64,000 nucleotides of DNA from Linum tenue (lineage: Eukaryota > Streptophyta > Magnoliopsida > Malpighiales > Linaceae): contig CAMGYJ010000010.1 of NCBI GenBank assembly GCA_946122785.1, positions 30,793,608-30,857,607 on the forward strand, read 5' to 3'. The notes under the pieces were generated by a model. That model was not told the origin of the DNA. It was given only the letters and a program-made list of their open reading frames with translations, and searched no databases. This document shows positions 44,101-55,647 of this stretch, piece after piece (position 1 is the stretch's first letter; each line of letters starts with the position of its first letter). Both the position numbers and the translations under genes were made by a program.

Positions 44101-47100
44101 AGAACATGATGCAACGTACCTTTGAATGAGATGCTCCCCCTTGCAATGGCAAGGAGCAGGCAATAGCTTTACTCTTCTCACCCACTATATTATAAGGGAA
44201 TCTCTTGCGTCTAGTTTTTCTTGATGGCATTGGTAAACTAGCTTGAGTGTTTACACAATGTTCAGCTGCCACTGATGGACCACTTGGTTCACTTGTCGGA
44301 TCACTGTTGTAATCTGAACCTGATCTTTTCAGTTGTCTGGAAGGATCAGACACTTCACTGGTTTGTTTCCCTTTAACAGGCAATATCTCTTTTCCAGGCA
44401 AGTCCTATATCAATTTCAAAAGGAAAATAGGAATAGTTATGGGATTGCCAAAAAAAAAACCACTCAGGAAACAGAAACAAGATTGTCAAGAGTGAAGACT
44501 ATCAATTTTCTGCTGCCACCAAAAACTTAATGGCAACTGAATATTTTGTGTGGTTATTATCATGTCATATGCAACCAAGAGTACCATTTTTTTCTGCAGA
44601 TTATCAATATATTATAATTGCCACTTCCCAAGAGTAAAAGGGTAAAGGGAAAAGGACTGGCGCAATGAGGGAAAGAGAGAGTAGCATACGTTAGTCTTCA
44701 CTAAATCACTAAGAGGAGGATTTGTGTTGGCTTCAACACTCGGTGCCTGAGACAAAAATATAAATAAAAAGACAACGAAAAGTAACTTGTGAGCCAGATG
44801 GTAAAGCCAGATTATCAAATGAAACAAGATAAAAGCTCACAGAATTATGGATGTTTCTTTTTCGTATTGTAACAGGATTAGACATGGGAAGTTGATGAAT
44901 GCATAGACGAGAAGTTTCAATATGCTTACTCTTGACACCACAGATGGACGTCTCCTTTTTAGGCTATTATCATTCATGGAATCATTTGGCTGCTGGGCTT
45001 CAGAAGCATGTCTACCATCAGTTTCTGCAACTCTTCTGGACTTTGACTTCCTTGAGGTGGTAGCTTCAACTCCAATGACTGTATCACGTACTTTATCATT
45101 CATGGATGAGCCTTCAGTTATGTCTCTATTATGGTCGGCAAATGTAGCTTGAGGGATGACAGATTTGCTCTCCAAATCAACTGTACTTGTTTCTTCGTTC
45201 AGTTGGGCAGAAGACTCTAGACCAACACAAATAAGAATATATAAAGATGCCAGAATCAGGGTACAGAAACATCAATGGCAGATTGATGGGAAATACAGCA
45301 ACAGATGCATGAACATACTATCAGCTTTTAAGTTATTAGAATTTAGTCTTCCCTACAAGGCAGGTATCTAAGTTGACATCGAAGTCACCCTGGACAGATA
45401 ATTTGCATGCAGCCAAAGCAACAAACTGGTGTTAAATAGAATAAACAATCACACGGAATGAGTGCAAACTTTTGAAAGACAGAGTCAGACTTCTGCCTTT
45501 ACTCACTAGCAATAACATTGGGGATGGTGTCTGGTACTAACTCGCCAACTCTTTTTCCCCTATTAAGTTAGTCTCCATAGTTAATATAGGAGCTTAAGGA
45601 ATATTGTTAAGGTGGTGGCAAAGTGATCAATATAATCTATTCTAAAAAGGTTTATGCAATTTGATTTTTAGACATAGTAGACCAGCCAGGGACTTAATAG
45701 GTTAGAAGCCTTAAACAGAAGAAATACACTCACTAGTCTTCACTACTTACCAGATTCCATCACAGAGAGATTAGCCAATGTCTGCAAAGCATCCAGAGCA
45801 GAAAATTCGTCTGACAATGAGAAAAGTGTGGTTAAAAACAGATATTGTCCGAGTTGCTATGCCATAGCCAAACTGTGAAAAAACAGAATTCTTCAAGAAC
45901 ATTTAATGAATTAATAACGTAACACACATAAATACATAATCATACAGTACTTTCAAGTAAGCACCACCATAATGTGACAATCAGCCACTGAACTTTTGTA
46001 CGGCTTCTACCTTACCTCCAGAAAAATATTTCTTGCTTTTCCTCTTTTCGCCTTGAGGAGAAGTCACCTTAAGCTTTCCATTTGAAACCTTTGTATCAAC
46101 TTTTCTGCTCAAACCACTCATTTTTTTACCCTCTTCAGTGCCACCAGAAGCTTGTGCACCATCACCCTTAAGACGGTCAGTCACTCCAACTTTCATTTTC
46201 TTTCCACGAATCTTCTTTTCCTTTCTTTCCACCAAGCCTACACCTCCATCATACTCGACATTCCTGATAACCTTACTTCCAGCCCCTTGTATCCGACCAT
46301 CATGTATGGAAACATCGTAAAGTTTTTCTACAGCTGACTCTGCCTGCACAAAGGAATTGAGGATGTACATATTCTGTTACAGCAGACTAGTGAACGCTGA
46401 TAGAAACAAAAGAACTGATAGTGTTAGAATCTCAAGTCTGTCATATTCTGTTCAAGGAAACGGAAGAGGATGCCATGATGAAATACCTTCTTATCTTTAC
46501 TTTTAACAAGTGACAAAGTGTCCTGCTCAATTCTGCCACGGGATGTCTGGGAAACTTGAGAGCCTCCTCTGCGTGATGTCTCAGTTAATACCAAGGCAGC
46601 AACATGTGCTACCTCTTCTTCCCTGGAAACAGCATTTAACTTCCTGTTTCTCTGAAAAGCATAATTTATCGCATTGTCTTTGTTGTATGAAACAGGGAAA
46701 CGAGGCGTCCTTTTCCCAACTGCACGAGGCTGACCACCTAAGATAAGAATAATACCATCAAAACTAGCTCAAGCATCAATTAGACTAGCTTAATCATATA
46801 CAGTCTTTTTCATTAAATTCAAAGTCCTCGCTAGTCAACATATAGGAATTAGCTTTTCTCGCAATTATGACGACATAAATGCAGCTCTATTCATTGTCAG
46901 CCAAATTCAAACTGGACCAAGGTCACCAAAGTATTTATTCAAAACATGTAGGAACTTAACAAGGGAAAGTAAAAATCAAATCTGAGTACAATTGCTCAAA
47001 CTAGCTTTTATAAAGTCCACACAATCAATTTCAAGTCCCCACTGGTAAAGGAATTAACTGGAAAATTCAAATGAACACCCGCCTGCCTTCAAAATAACTA

Positions 47101-48760
47101 ACATGCCTTTACTAACCAAGATTCAAGCCGCATACCAAGTAAACGTACTCTCTTCAAAAGAGACATGCATCCATCTGCTGTTGTTGAAACAGGCAGCTCT
47201 GTTTGCTCACTAAGCGGAACTTTCACTCTCTTTCGTTTGAGAGATTTGTGGGGCACCTGTGGGACGCTATTGTCTTCTCTTTCACTGTCACTTGATGCCT
47301 ACATGGATGACAGGAAATAACAGCAACCTTTGTTATGTCAACCAACAGCAAAGGTTTGTGAATCAACATTATGCGCCTTTCATCAAGTAGCAGAAGCTTT
47401 TAACTGAATGAATAATTGAATCCTACAATGTACCTGAAGAACACTGTAATGATCAGACACCATTGCTATAAGGCCATGCACGGAAGCTGTTCCTTCAGGA
47501 AGTGATAGGTAGGCCTAGATAAGAGAAAACATAATGATTTCCCATGCCATGAAAAGCAAATAGAAGATTGGCATTCATCAAAAGCAAACGGTAGCACGCA
47601 TATTAATCAGTTAATATTAATTTATGCACCCATCACAATTTTTCATGTAAATCTTTTTTTCAGTTTGGGACCATCAAGTCAAACCTTATTACCAAGAAGA
47701 ACCCTTCTTTGACCTAACCAGGCCAATCCCTCTCAAAATTTAGATTCTTCCTTAGGGATGAATCAGTTATCATCACCTCTAACTGCAGTCCTGACTCTCA
47801 GTATATGAATTTGGATGCAAAAGAAATTTATAGGGAGATATATGTTTCTCCATCATAATAATAAAACTTGCTGATTTTCAGGCCTTAAATTGGTTCTATC
47901 TTCAATAAAGTGGAATGAGAAACAGCTGAGCAGATATAGAAACCCATTTCCTATAGTAAATCGGTCATCAAGCAAGCTGTAATGTCACTTAGTTCACAAA
48001 CATCCTCACAACTTTAGAGATGGAAAATCCTTAAGTATAAAGCCAATAAAATACCAATAAAGGAATGTATGTACCCGATGCAACTTGTAAAGGGCTTCTA
48101 CCATTTCCAAAGATCGAGTGCTAACTTCAGCAGTGACCTGAAAACAAAGAAGAATAACGCAGAGGAAAAATCAAATGTGAACACAGCGTACTATAAAGAG
48201 TGATGGGTAATGGAAAACTGACGGGGTAGAAGCGTGTACCCTTTCCCAGTCCTTCCCATGCTTGCGATATGCTTTGTAGAACTTCTGTATCTCAGTTTCA
48301 TGCCAGGGTGGCCCCAACTTATAGGCAGACTTCCTCTTCTGGTGAAAACAGAACATTCCAATATACATGACACAAATTGGTATGTTTTTTAAGAAATTAT
48401 GAACATGTTGCAAGTGGGAGAAACAGCAGAAAAAAATTACAACTTTCCTTGAGAAAGATATCCAAAGAGGAAACTACATTGCCTATTTGTCTGCTCAGCT
48501 AATATTATCATATTAACTAAACAATCAGCAAAGTTACACAACGTGAAAAGGAAATTCAAATCATTACTCTGAATAGCGACAGCATACATAAGTAAAACAC
48601 TCCAACCCACTATAGGTACAAGAGAGACCTACAGACATGAGATAATACTCACCACTGCAGTCACTTGCTCCACATTTTCCCCCCAGTTCCTGGCCTTTTT
48701 CTGAGGAGAGACTTCTATCGGAAATTGCTTGTTGACACTTTTTTTCCTACTTGGAGGCAT
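41191..48760 (-). CDS. ALY: ALWAYS EARLY-like protein (LIN9/MuvB family, SANT and DIRP domains)
   Basis: Eighteen minus-strand exons total 3060 nt, 1019 aa: 48653-48760, 48240-48338, 48075-48137, 47434-47514, 47136-47298, 46487-46737, 46016-46343, 45751-45810, 44930-45216, 44690-44746, 44120-44404, 43360-43538, 42999-43281, 42611-42793, 42004-42129, 41731-41889, 41448-41630, 41191-41355. The N-terminal SANT/Myb-like unit reads [34 protein letters not shown] and [19 protein letters not shown] follow. A long basic, low-complexity middle leads to the DIRP domain ([25 protein letters not shown]-type helix, [31 protein letters not shown]). The C-terminus ends [20 protein letters not shown] and [16 protein letters not shown]. 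The family is the plant counterpart of Drosophila Aly/LIN9, a subunit of DREAM-type cell-cycle transcription complexes. Which ALY paralogue it is cannot be settled here. Confidence 0.95.
42235..42500. mobile_element. Possible hAT-like fragment in ALY intron 14
   Basis: GGTTCGGTCCAG, AACCGAATCGATT and TTGGTTAGGTGTGAACC words give the CGGTT/AACCG style of the neighbouring intron element, but borders and target duplication were not found. Confidence 0.3.
43592..44080. mobile_element. Non-autonomous hAT-like element filling ALY intron 11
   Basis: Begins TAGGGGTGGGATTGG and ends (read inward) GCGGGTGGGAAAAGG. Both ends are rich in GGTTTCGGTT/AACCGAAACC words. It takes up about 490 of the 581 bp of the intron between exons 11 and 12 (43539-44119). 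No clear 8-bp duplication was found (TAATGTGC before, AAGTGTCA after), so it is old or slightly misplaced. Confidence 0.65.
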
Positions 48761-49720
48761 TGTATGTTGATTTCCTGGAACACATTTAGGTAGACTTAGC
48801 AGCATGCCTCATCATAGAACTAGGAATTCAGCTCATTACTAACAATCAACGAGCTACCTGTTCATATAGCACTTAAACATAACCCAGAGAGATCCTCCGT
48901 CTAGAAGATCTGAAATATACAAAAGTAATAATTGGACAACAAAAGAACTTCAATCTATTTCCATAATACTACTTATAGTTCAGTGGTGGAAGGCAAATAG
49001 AAGAAAATGAAAATTCTTCTTCCATTCAGAAGCAATTCTTGTCAAATGCTCCCAAACTTATTCGAACCATTCAAAAAGGGGGTTTTAAATACCCACACAA
49101 AAGCCCAAAAGCTGCTGAGGGAAGAAACCCGGAAATGTTCAGAAACCCAGAAAATCCCCCCAGAAAAGGAACCCGTAAAGATCTGCCGCCAGAAATCCGC
49201 CTTCAGCCCTCCAGGAAACAGAAAGAGAATTTCAAATTTATGTGAGGAAAACCCAACTATGATTTCCCCAAACGAGCCGTCCCCAAATCCCAAACAAACG
49301 GCTCGCTTTCAGCAAAAGAGCCATATCAAGGGGAAACCTAAAACCATGAATCAGTTGAATTGAACAACAAATTGTCCCAAAGAAAAAGCTTGAGTTTGAA
49401 TTCAGTAAATGTACCTCTAGAAACCCTCACAAAACCCCCTCAGAGTTTGCCACTCTTAAAACCCTAAATGATAGATCCTCAGCAACAGAACTCGCCGATT
49501 CTCACCAAATTAAGATCTGGAGCTGCACTTCGCACTAGCAGGAGGAAAGAATTTCAACAGAGAGGAGACCGGGAAGGGAGGACGAAAAGGGTTTATCTGA
49601 GAGAAAGAGTGAGGGAGGCGCTGGTTAGAGAGAGAAAGTTAAAGCAAAGAGGCGTTGCCGCGAAACTTGAATATAAAGAAGCTGGGTTAGCCATTTTAAT
49701 TTAGGTGGCTTTAGCCTTTT
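48761..49720 (-). promoter_or_regulatory. Leader and promoter region of ALY
   Basis: The minus-strand 5' UTR probably contains at least one intron between 48761 and 49450. The CT-rich (on the minus strand) segment 49540-49660 resembles a transcription-start region. Short frames here are not supported as protein. Confidence 0.45.
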
Positions 49721-50074
49721 TTTCTTTTTACCAATTTCTAAATTCTGTTATTTTTCCTTTTTTGCATCGGATCCTGGTTCGGAAGGCTCTTAATCTTCGT
49801 ACACGTAGCCAGGGTTAGGATTTAACGGCTCGACCTAGGAGTCCCTATCTTGTGTTCCATGAGATTAGTTGCACAAGATTGAATTTGAAATCCTTTTACG
49901 TATATTTGCAGTCGAGGTCCCTCCATTTTATGCGTATTTGCGCGATGTCCCCACGTGATTTCAAATTCTGCCATATTTACATCTTTGCCCAACTATAACT
50001 TCCCATTTTCCACTTTTTTCTAATTTTTATTTGGGTAAATACAATATATTAACCACAACTATTCTGAAGCGGAG
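49721..50074. other. Intergenic DNA
   Basis: No gene; moderately AT-rich with a small GC-richer piece at 49765-49860. Confidence 0.5.
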
Positions 50075-50612
50075 AATTAGGGTTATAGGTATAATATGCC
50101 CCTCTACTATGACGCTTTATCAAACATGCCCTTCTACTATTTTTTACATCAAACATGCCCCTGTACTTTGTAAAAATGATCAAACATGCCCTTTTGTTAA
50201 AATTTTCATCCAAAAACCGTTAACCAAAGCCGAACTTTAGTTTGGGCGACACAAATGACTAAAATATCCATAATAAATTCACTTTAGAATTTTTTTCGTT
50301 CTTTTGTATAATCAAATCATTCAAATAATTTCACTTTGAAAAGACCCAGGGAAATAAAACAGGGGACAAAACTGACATTTTTCCTCCCATTTGCCGATGT
50401 CGGGTCATCTAAATCTCAGTTCAACCACGATTGACGATTTTTTCAATGAAAATTTTAACAGAAGGGCATGTTTGATAATTTTTTCAAAGTACAAGGGCAT
50501 ATTTGATGTAAAAAATAGTAGAGGGGCATGTTTGATAAAACGTCATAGTAGAAGGGCATGTTTGATAAAACGTCATAGTTGAGGCGATTGCTAATTATCA
50601 TAATTCAGATAT
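50075..50612. mobile_element. Small inverted-repeat element (about 540 bp)
   Basis: Arms of about 130 bp, 50098-50222 and 50435-50580, are inverted copies built from repeated ATCAAACATGCCC(CT)T / AGGGGCATGTTTGAT words. The middle is non-coding. Long internally repetitive arms suggest a MULE- or foldback-type MITE. The outermost bases and target duplication are unclear. Confidence 0.65.
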
Positions 50613-50689
50613 GCGGTATGGGGAATAGTAAAAGAGATTTTTTAAAGAATGTGATGATGAGCTGAAAAATAAAAAATAATAATTTTTTT

Positions 50690-50886
50690 TAATTGCCACG
50701 TCACTCATTTAACTGTCAACTATTAGTGTTGACCGCCGCATCAGCACAAGTTAACGGAGACTAAAGGCCACTGACCAAACTTGAATTGTTAACCCAATTT
50801 AAGTGACTACGAATAGAATAAAGTAATTCTAGTGGCTAATGTGAACTTTACTAGTAATTCAAGTGACCAAACTTGCAATGATGCCA
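50690..50886. mobile_element. Solo terminal repeat of the Pack-MULE family
   Basis: ATTGCCACGTCACTCATTTAAC, AAGTTAACGGAGAC and GTGACCAAACTTGCAAT follow the order of the right arms of the elements at 6950-8769 and 39426-40762. The partner arm was not found to the left, so this is a truncated element or a solo end. Confidence 0.6.
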
Positions 50887-50961
50887 AAATTTTGTTGTTG
50901 TTATAATTAGTTTATTTAATCTATATACTAATGAATTTATGTTCTTGTTATGCTATCGTAG

Positions 50962-51081
50962 GTTGGGGAGGATGTGGATATATACATTCAAAGATATTAT
51001 GTTGATCAAGGACCGACTGATCCATCCATGCTATACGACCAAGCTAACCATCGTTCAAGAGATGTTTGGAACGATCACAAG
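50962..51081 (+). pseudogene. First recognisable exon of a plant mobile domain (PMD) gene
   Basis: Forty codons between an AG acceptor and a GT donor read GPTDPSMLYDQANHRSRDVW, the N-terminal signature of PMD/MAIN-like proteins (compare GPIDPSVLYDQ). The continuation lies 4.6 kb downstream at 55648, beyond a LINE and a repeat arm lodged in the intron. Confidence 0.65.
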
Positions 51082-51209
51082 GTACATATATAATTTATCA
51101 TCATTTGTTATTTTTTATTTTGTTAACGTAAGTTAGTGGTTTGTAAAATAAAATTGTTAATTGTTAATCGTACTTATTATTTTCATTTGTTTAGGATAAT
51201 ATAATGTGC

Positions 51210-51738
51210 CACTTACTTAGACTCTTTATAAAGAGATGCACGCCTAAGGAAATGGGGTCTTAAGTGTTCATCATGATCCTCCATTTTCTGGGAAAATCAG
51301 GTTTTAAGTGATCCTCGGATCCCCCCTTTTCTATCAAAAAGGCTGTGTTTCTAAGGAGATGTATACCTCTCCTAAGAGTCTAACGAGTGTACTTGTATTG
51401 TTTTAAATTATTGAAAGAGCACTTCTACTATGCTATATAGCATTGGTGCTTTAATGTACAACTCAAAGTTGTACCATAACATTAAATGTATAAGTTTAGG
51501 TTGTACTATAAAGCAATTTGTATCATTATGTTATGGTACAACTTTACAACTTGAACTTGTGGTACAAGTTCAAGTTGTACCATAAAAAAATTTGTACAAA
51601 AAGTATAGGTATAATCTAAAGTTGTACCATAATGTAAATGTACAATTTTAAGTTGTACCATAAAGGCAAAAACCTATAGCACCAATACTATATAGCATTG
51701 TAAAATTTCTGTTATTGAAAACAACCAATACGAATTAC
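51210..51738 (+). repeat. Left arm of a long inverted repeat (interrupted by a MITE)
   Basis: CACTTACTTAGACTC, AAGGAAATGGGGTCTTAAG, AAGGAGATGTATAC and AAAACAACCAATACGAAT match, in inverted order, the segment 58086-58308. Without the MITE at 51417-51711 and its extra target copy, the arm is about 225 bp, the same as its partner. Confidence 0.85.
51417..51711. mobile_element. MITE (295 bp, 9-bp target duplication) nested in the left arm
   Basis: Inverted ends GAGCACTTCTACTATGCTAT and CAGAAATTTTACAATGCTAT continue as TATAG(C/T)ATTGGTGCT. The interior is made of TTGTACCATAA / AAGTTGTACC words in both orientations. The perfect 9-bp duplication TTATTGAAA (51408-51416, 51712-51720) points to a Mutator-type MITE. 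The partner arm near 58110 has the undisturbed target, TTATTGAAAACAACC on the other strand. Confidence 0.95.
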
Positions 51739-51794
51739 AAAACAATAGGCTCAATTTATGTGTATGTGTACAAAATTAAATTTATTTAATTTTT

Positions 51795-54700
51795 GATGTT
51801 GGGGATTTTAATGCAATTTTGGCATCCCATGAAAAGGAGGGTGGCCTCCCTTGGTGCCCCAGCCACGCTAATAATCTTAGGCTTTATGTAGATGATCTTG
51901 CTCTTCAGGAGGTTCCTTTTGAAGGGCCGACATTTACTTGGACAAATAGGCGCAATCCGACCGATATTGTTTAAGAAAGGTTGGACCGAGCACTAGCCTC
52001 GGGGAGCTGGTTTTGCCAATTCCCATACTCGATTTTACATCATCTTTCCAACAGGGAATCGTACCATCAAGCCCTTCTCTTAGCAACGGAGGCAGTCATA
52101 CGGCCTCAGAAGCGCTTATTTCGCTTTGATGCTAAGTGGGCTGAAAACTCGGAGGTGCGCAATTTGATTAAGTATGCCTGGGACTTGGAAGTTATTGGTT
52201 CCCCGATGTATAAATTGTGGTGTAAACTCAAGAAAGTACGACACTTACTTTTTGATTAGGCGAAGGGCGGAACATCGAACTCGAGAAGACATATTCGCAC
52301 GTTGGAGAGGGAGATTGATCGAATTAGAGCTGAAGCTAGGGTGGATTGGGACCGTATTAGGGAATTGGAGGCAAAGCTTCGTATAGCATGGACGAATGAG
52401 GAAATTTACTGGAGGCAGAAATCGCGGGTCCATTGGCTGCATGGAGGGGGATACGAATTCTGCTTACTTTTATACGATTACTCGTACTCGTCGTTGTCAG
52501 AACTTCATCTCCCGAATGTAAGCAGAGGATGGAGAGTGGGTCACAGAGGAGGAAGGAAAGATGGAGATGGCGTGTGACTTCTACTCTACGCTCTTTACTT
52601 CTAATGGAGAGGACATTCATCAGATACAGAGTCAGGTGTCGGATTTAGCGATTGAGCAGAAGGTCCCACTGCGGATGAATACCTATTTGGCGGCTCCTGT
52701 CTCTCCGGGGGAGATAAAGTGTGCGGTCTTCCAGATTGGAGCTACCCAAGCACCAGGATCGGATGGATTTAATGGCATTTTCTTTCGGTCTTATTGGGAC
52801 ATTGTGGGGGCAGACGTAGTGTTGGCAGTAAGCAACTTTTTTGAAACTGGATCCTTGCTTAAGAACTTTAACCATACCTGGTTGTTTTTAGTTCCCAAAG
52901 TGGATGTTGTGGAGACAATGAAGCAACTAAGGCCAATCAGTCCGTGTCAGTTCGTTTATAAGATCATTGCGAAGATCTTAGTCGAACGTCTAACATGTTT
53001 TCTCCCTTCTATTGTCTCCCCGGGACATAATGGATTTGTGAGAGGACGACAAATCATGGATAATGTGCTGATTAGTCACGAGGTTATGCAGTATTTGAAG
53101 AATAAGAGAACAGGAAAGCAGGGGTTTATGGCTCTAAAGGTTGATATGGAGAAGGCTTATGATAGGGTGGAATGGCCATTTTTGTTTGCATTGCTTGAGA
53201 AATTTGGGTTTTGTGCGCAATGGATTAAATGGCTTCAAGATTTTGTTACGTCAACCACCTTTTATGTCATGATGAATGGGAGACCAGCTGACTACTTTGC
53301 TGCTAGTCGTGATCTCCGCCAGGGTGACCCTCTGTCCCCTCTTCTCTTTGCCATTTGCTCGAAGGGCCTAGCAGCATTGCTTAGGCAAGCTCTGGTAGCG
53401 AAGTCTCTTACGCGATGTCTGGTTATATCACACTTGTTCTTTGCTGATGACTCTTACCTCTTTCTCCGGGCTTCTGTCCAAGAATGTGGTACTCTTGTGA
53501 GGTTATTGGCTCGATATGAATACTTGAGTGGGCAGAAAGTGAACTTGGACAAATCTGGTGTCTGCTTTAGTAGGAATATTCTTGAGCCTGAAAGTTTAGT
53601 TTTGGGTGGTATACTTGGCATCGGGGCGGTTGGAGTGACTGATAAGTACTTGGGGCTTCCCTCTCTGATTAGTCTATCCAAGCTAGATATTTTCCGCTTC
53701 ATGGAGGAGAGGGTTATCCAGAGACTCCAAGGATGGAAACAACACAGTCTTTCGTGTGCGGCGAAGAAAGTTATGCTGAAGGCGGTGGTGAATGCGATGT
53801 CCTGGTTTTAGTTTTGGTTTCCTGTTACATTGTGTAGGGATTCAGATAGGCATCTAACTCGGTTTTGGTGGAGGGCTTAGCAAGGGGGACGACGAATTCA
53901 TTGGGTGGCTTGGAAGGCACTGTGTCTTAGTAAATTGGAAGGTGGGTTAGGTTTTCGATGAATGAAGGAGTTTAATCAGGCCCTTTTGGGCAAGATGGCT
54001 TGGCGACTATTGACAAAACCTAATTCTCTGTTGAGCCGAGTTTACAAAGGTTGGTACTATCCCAATTGCTCTTTCCTTGCGGCGAGGACGGGTGCATTAC
54101 CGTCCTGGGGTGGCGTGGTATTTTACATGGCAGGGAATTGCTCCAATAGGGGCTGCGATGGCAGGTTGGTTCTGGGGTCTCGATTTCTTTTTTGGGAGCG
54201 GATTGGGTTCCTGATTGCACCCACATTCGCCTGGTTTAAAGCCGACAACCTTGGGTGCTCAAGGGACAATGGTTGACCTCATTTCATCGATGACTCATAC
54301 TTGGGATGTTGATCGATTATGCCATATCTTTGAGGAAGAAACTGTGTCTCTGATTCGAGCTATTCCTTTGCCTACGTTGACAGTCCCTGATCGATTGATA
54401 TGGCATCATGACCTGTCTGGGTTTACTCGGTTAAATCATCTTATCACCTAGATGCTCAGCTGCGTTCGACTCGGGAAAGGGCCTCTAAGTGTGGGGCTTG
54501 TATTTGGTATAACATCCTTTGGACTAAGGTATGGGGGGCCCAGGTGCCTCCTAAGTTTAGAGCTTTTTTGTGGAAAATTTTGCTTCCTATCTTACCCACT
54601 AGGGAAGCGTTATCTACCCGAGGGATGCAGGGTGTGCTTCTCTGTCCGGTTTGTCTTGGTGAGGCGGAGACATTGGACACCTATTCTTTGAGTGCATACT

Positions 54701-55500
54701 GGATCAGGAGCTATGGGAGGCCTCATGCCTTGTACCTCTTCAAGGGTCTTTTCCTGTGGGTATACGAAATTGTTCTGGCAGAGGGTCTTTGAGCGTGGGG
54801 ATGTCCCTAGTTCGGATCTGCTCGGGTTGGTGGCTCTTTTCTGGCGAATTTGGAAAGCTCGAAACTGGGTGGTATTTGACTCCACCCCGGTTCTGTTCTC
54901 TCAACTCACCTCTCAAGTGTCAGAATGGGAGGCTGTACCGCAGGTTCAACATGTTGTTACCCCTATGGTTGTGCATAGGGGTAGGGTGGAGAGTGTCTCA
55001 CCTGGGACATTCTTTGGAAGGAGCTGTTGCTCGTGGTTCGCATGGGGCAGGGGGTGGGTGCTACAAGATTCGGCATGCATTGTGCTGGGGGTCTCGACAA
55101 AGGTCTACGATGTTATGGTGGATCCATTCCTGGTGGAGTTATTGGCGCTTCGAGATGACATCCTTGTGGTATTCAACAAGTGGTTTATGCAGGGGGATGC
55201 AAAAGTGGTGCTCGACAAAGTGGCGAATGGAGAAAGTCAAGATCTTCATGGCGGGGCGATCTTTGAGGAGATTCATATGTTGCTCCGATGTGTGCATTGG
55301 TTTTCTATCCGCTTTGTAGGACGGTCTGAGAATAGGGTGGCCCATTTGGTGGCAGAAAAGCCCTTTCATTGTTTCATAGTCTGGTTGGTTTTGATTTTTC
55401 GTTCTGGCTACGTGCGGCCAGGTGACTCTAGTGTAACTCTTTTTCTCGGTAATATGAGTTATCTTTCGACAAAAAAAGATAAAGAAAAAGAATGTTATTG
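51795..55500 (+). mobile_element. Decayed LINE retrotransposon, 5'-truncated
   Basis: In order: end of the endonuclease domain (GDFNAIL at 51800, FTWTNRR, stop at 51972), reverse transcriptase (52561-53811), a zinc-ribbon RVT region (PPKFRAFLWKILLPILP, CPVC at about 54545-54680), an RNase H remnant (GRSENRVAHLVAEKPF, near 55318-55365) and an A-rich tail with ATCTTTCGACAAAAAAAGAT at 55460. Several stops and frame shifts break it. It sits in the PMD gene's intron on the same strand. The 5' part of the endonuclease and any ORF1 are missing, as expected for incomplete target-primed reverse transcription. Confidence 0.92.
52561..53811 (+). pseudogene. LINE reverse transcriptase region (longest open piece)
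   Basis: A 416-codon open piece carries LRPISPCQFVYKIIAKILVE, the GHNGFVRGRQIMDN segment, LKVDMEKAYDRVEWPFL with the first catalytic Asp, LRQGDPLSPLLFAIC and FFADDSYLF, the catalytic FADD box. Upstream and downstream parts of the same polyprotein lie in other frames or after stops, so it is a remnant even though the RT core is intact. The frame ends at a TAG at 53809-53811. Confidence 0.92.
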
Positions 55501-55647
55501 ATTTTAGTTAGAAAAATATATGTTTGTTTAACGAAACTTAGTATATATCTTGGAGAAAACCTTGATTTTGTTAATTTATATTGTTTGTTATAATAGATTT
55601 ATATATTTATATCATAAACTTATGGTGAAAGTTAAATTCTTTGATAG

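Noticed and set aside
54215..54885. Short frames on both strands around 54.2-54.9 kb
   Set aside because: They are pieces or shadows of the decayed LINE zinc-ribbon region.
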